A DNA stretch of 22,246 nucleotides from JALOAT01 sp041677345 (GTDB taxonomy: Bacteria; Pseudomonadota; Gammaproteobacteria; Thiohalomonadales; Thiohalomonadaceae), in contig JBAYQE010000039.1 of assembly GCA_041677345.1 (NCBI GenBank), positions 1-22,246 of the forward strand, given 5' to 3'. The position numbers and the translations under genes are program-made. The notes under the pieces are model-generated. The model was given only the letters and a program-made list of their open reading frames with translations. It searched no databases and was not told the origin of the DNA. Shown one piece after another: positions 21,335-22,246 of this stretch (positions are counted from its first letter, which is position 1; every line of letters begins with the position of its first letter).

Positions 21335-22246
21335 TCAGAGATGGAACCCAAACGCCTCGTGAAAGCGCGCCTCGAACTCGGGCATGGAGAAGTGGTGATT
21401 CTGGGTGCCGTGGTGTTCGACCTTGATGGCGCCCATGAGGGAGGCGACGCGGCCGGTGGTCTCCCAATCCAGGCCGCGCATGAGGCCGTACAGCAGGCCC
21501 GCACGGAAGGCATCGCCGCAGCCGGTCGGGTCGGCCACGCCGCGCACGGGGGCCGCGGGGATGTCGAGGCGATGGCCATCGGCATGGATGTGTGCACCCT
21601 TGGCACCCTTGGTGACGATGAGGGCCTTCACCTTACCGGCGAGTTCGTGCAACGGCAGCCCGGTACGCTGTTCCAGCAACTGGCCCTCGTAATCGTTCAC
21701 CGTGACCCAGGTGGCCAGCTCCACGAAACGCAGCAACTCCTCGCCCGAGAACATGGGCAGGCCCTGGCCCGGGTCGAAGATGAAGGGAATGCCCGCCTCC
21801 GCGAACTGTTCGGCGTGCTCCACCATGCCCTCGCGTCCGTCCGGCGCCACGATGCCCAGGGTCACGTTCTTTGCCTCGCTCACCTTGTTCTCGTGGGCGT
21901 AGCTCATGGCGCCCGGGTGGAAGGCGGTGATCTGGTTGTCATCCATGTCGGTGGTGATGAAAGCCTGGGCGGTGTAGGTATTTTCGATCACCTTTATGTG
22001 GAGGTCATCGATGCCGCACTTGTCCAGCCAGTGCCGGTACACATCGAAATCGCGGCCCACGGTGGCCATGGGCAGGGGCGACTCGCCCAGCAGCTTGAGG
22101 TTGTACGCGATGTTGCCCGCGCAACCGCCGAACTCGCGCCGCATGTCGGGCACCAGGAAGGACACGTTCAGGATGTGCACCTTCTCGGGCAGGATGTGGT
22201 TCTTGAAGCGGTCGCGGAACACCATGATGGTGTCATAGGCGTAGGA
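21335..22246 (-). CDS. PfkB-family carbohydrate/adenosine kinase, 5' end outside window
   Basis: The frame is open to the window edge. An internal Met at 22225 exists, but the seven codons before it read SYAYDTI, which fits the conserved (G)S-x-AYDTIMVF start of this family. The true start is therefore just beyond the window. Visible marks are EFGGCAGNIAYNLKLLG (the first PfkB signature), ATVGRDFD, TDMDDNQITAFHPGAM, WVTVNDYEGQLL, ALIVTKGAKGAHI and DPTGCGDAFRAGLLYGL (the second signature, with the catalytic Asp in GCGDAF). The layout is that of the proteobacterial adenosine-kinase-like group, phosphorylating a nucleoside or sugar with ATP. The substrate is not certain. It converges on the SH3 gene across a repeat-rich gap. 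Confidence 0.9.
   Translation of the reverse strand, partial: SYAYDTIMVFRDRFKNHILPEKVHILNVSFLVPDMRREFGGCAGNIAYNLKLLGESPLPMATVGRDFDVYRHWLDKCGIDDLHIKVIENTYTAQAFITTDMDDNQITAFHPGAMSYAHENKVSEAKNVTLGIVAPDGREGMVEHAEQFAEAGIPFIFDPGQGLPMFSGEELLRFVELATWVTVNDYEGQLLEQRTGLPLHELAGKVKALIVTKGAKGAHIHADGHRLDIPAAPVRGVADPTGCGDAFRAGLLYGLMRGLDWETTGRVASLMGAIKVEHHGTQNHHFSMPEFEARFHEAFGFHL

Overview
The window is GC-rich bacterial chromosome whose genes look gammaproteobacterial. The core set rsmA, apaG, apaH, folA, thyA and lgt is present, and apaH and folA converge as they do in E. coli. The best guess is a Chromatiales or Ectothiorhodospiraceae-like lineage. That placement is inference from gene content, protein style and a C-terminal-anchored SH3 protein; no rRNA or other marker lies in the window. 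No phage, insertion sequence, CRISPR array, tRNA or rRNA was seen. Layout: (1) 1-2523, plus strand: a GC-rich tandem repeat, rsmA, then an unusual membrane protein with a cytoplasmic CheW-like domain, one membrane helix and a periplasmic LysM domain. (2) 2524-4987, plus strand: a sugar module pgl-glk with overlapping stop and start (ATGA), followed directly by apaG. (3) 4988-6262: a small SAM methyltransferase and a convergent DUF4870-like membrane protein, separated by mosaic intergenic repeats. These include REP-type palindromes with a GTAG head and a 62-nt duplication of the end of the DUF4870-like gene. (4) 6314-9155: a long-chain acyl-CoA synthetase (minus) divergent from apaH (plus). (5) 9256-15259, all minus: lgt, thyA, folA and a 1249-residue Cache/PAS/GGDEF/EAL protein. 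Stops and starts overlap at lgt/thyA and folA/GGDEF, suggesting one operon. (6) 15260-21026, plus strand: twin hairpins, a YyaL/DUF255 thioredoxin-fold protein, a second GGDEF-EAL type protein with a periplasmic CxxCH (c-type haem) motif, and a TIGR04211-like SH3 envelope protein ending in a clear intrinsic terminator. (7) 21077-22246: another REP pair inside GC-rich repeats, and a PfkB-family (adenosine-kinase-like) gene on the minus strand whose 5' end lies outside the window. How the genes fit together: most are housekeeping: rRNA dimethylation, Ap4A hydrolysis, thymidylate/folate synthesis, lipoprotein maturation, glucose entry and fatty-acid activation. Layered on them are two multidomain c-di-GMP proteins, both with complete GGDEF active sites and RxxD inhibitory sites and with EAL or EVL domains that keep the visible catalytic residues. 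One is probably tied to folA translation and the other is probably a haem-based sensor. The most unusual items are the CheW-TM-LysM fusion, the haem-c GGDEF/EVL protein and the layered intergenic repeats. I do not see a complete new defence or mobile system.
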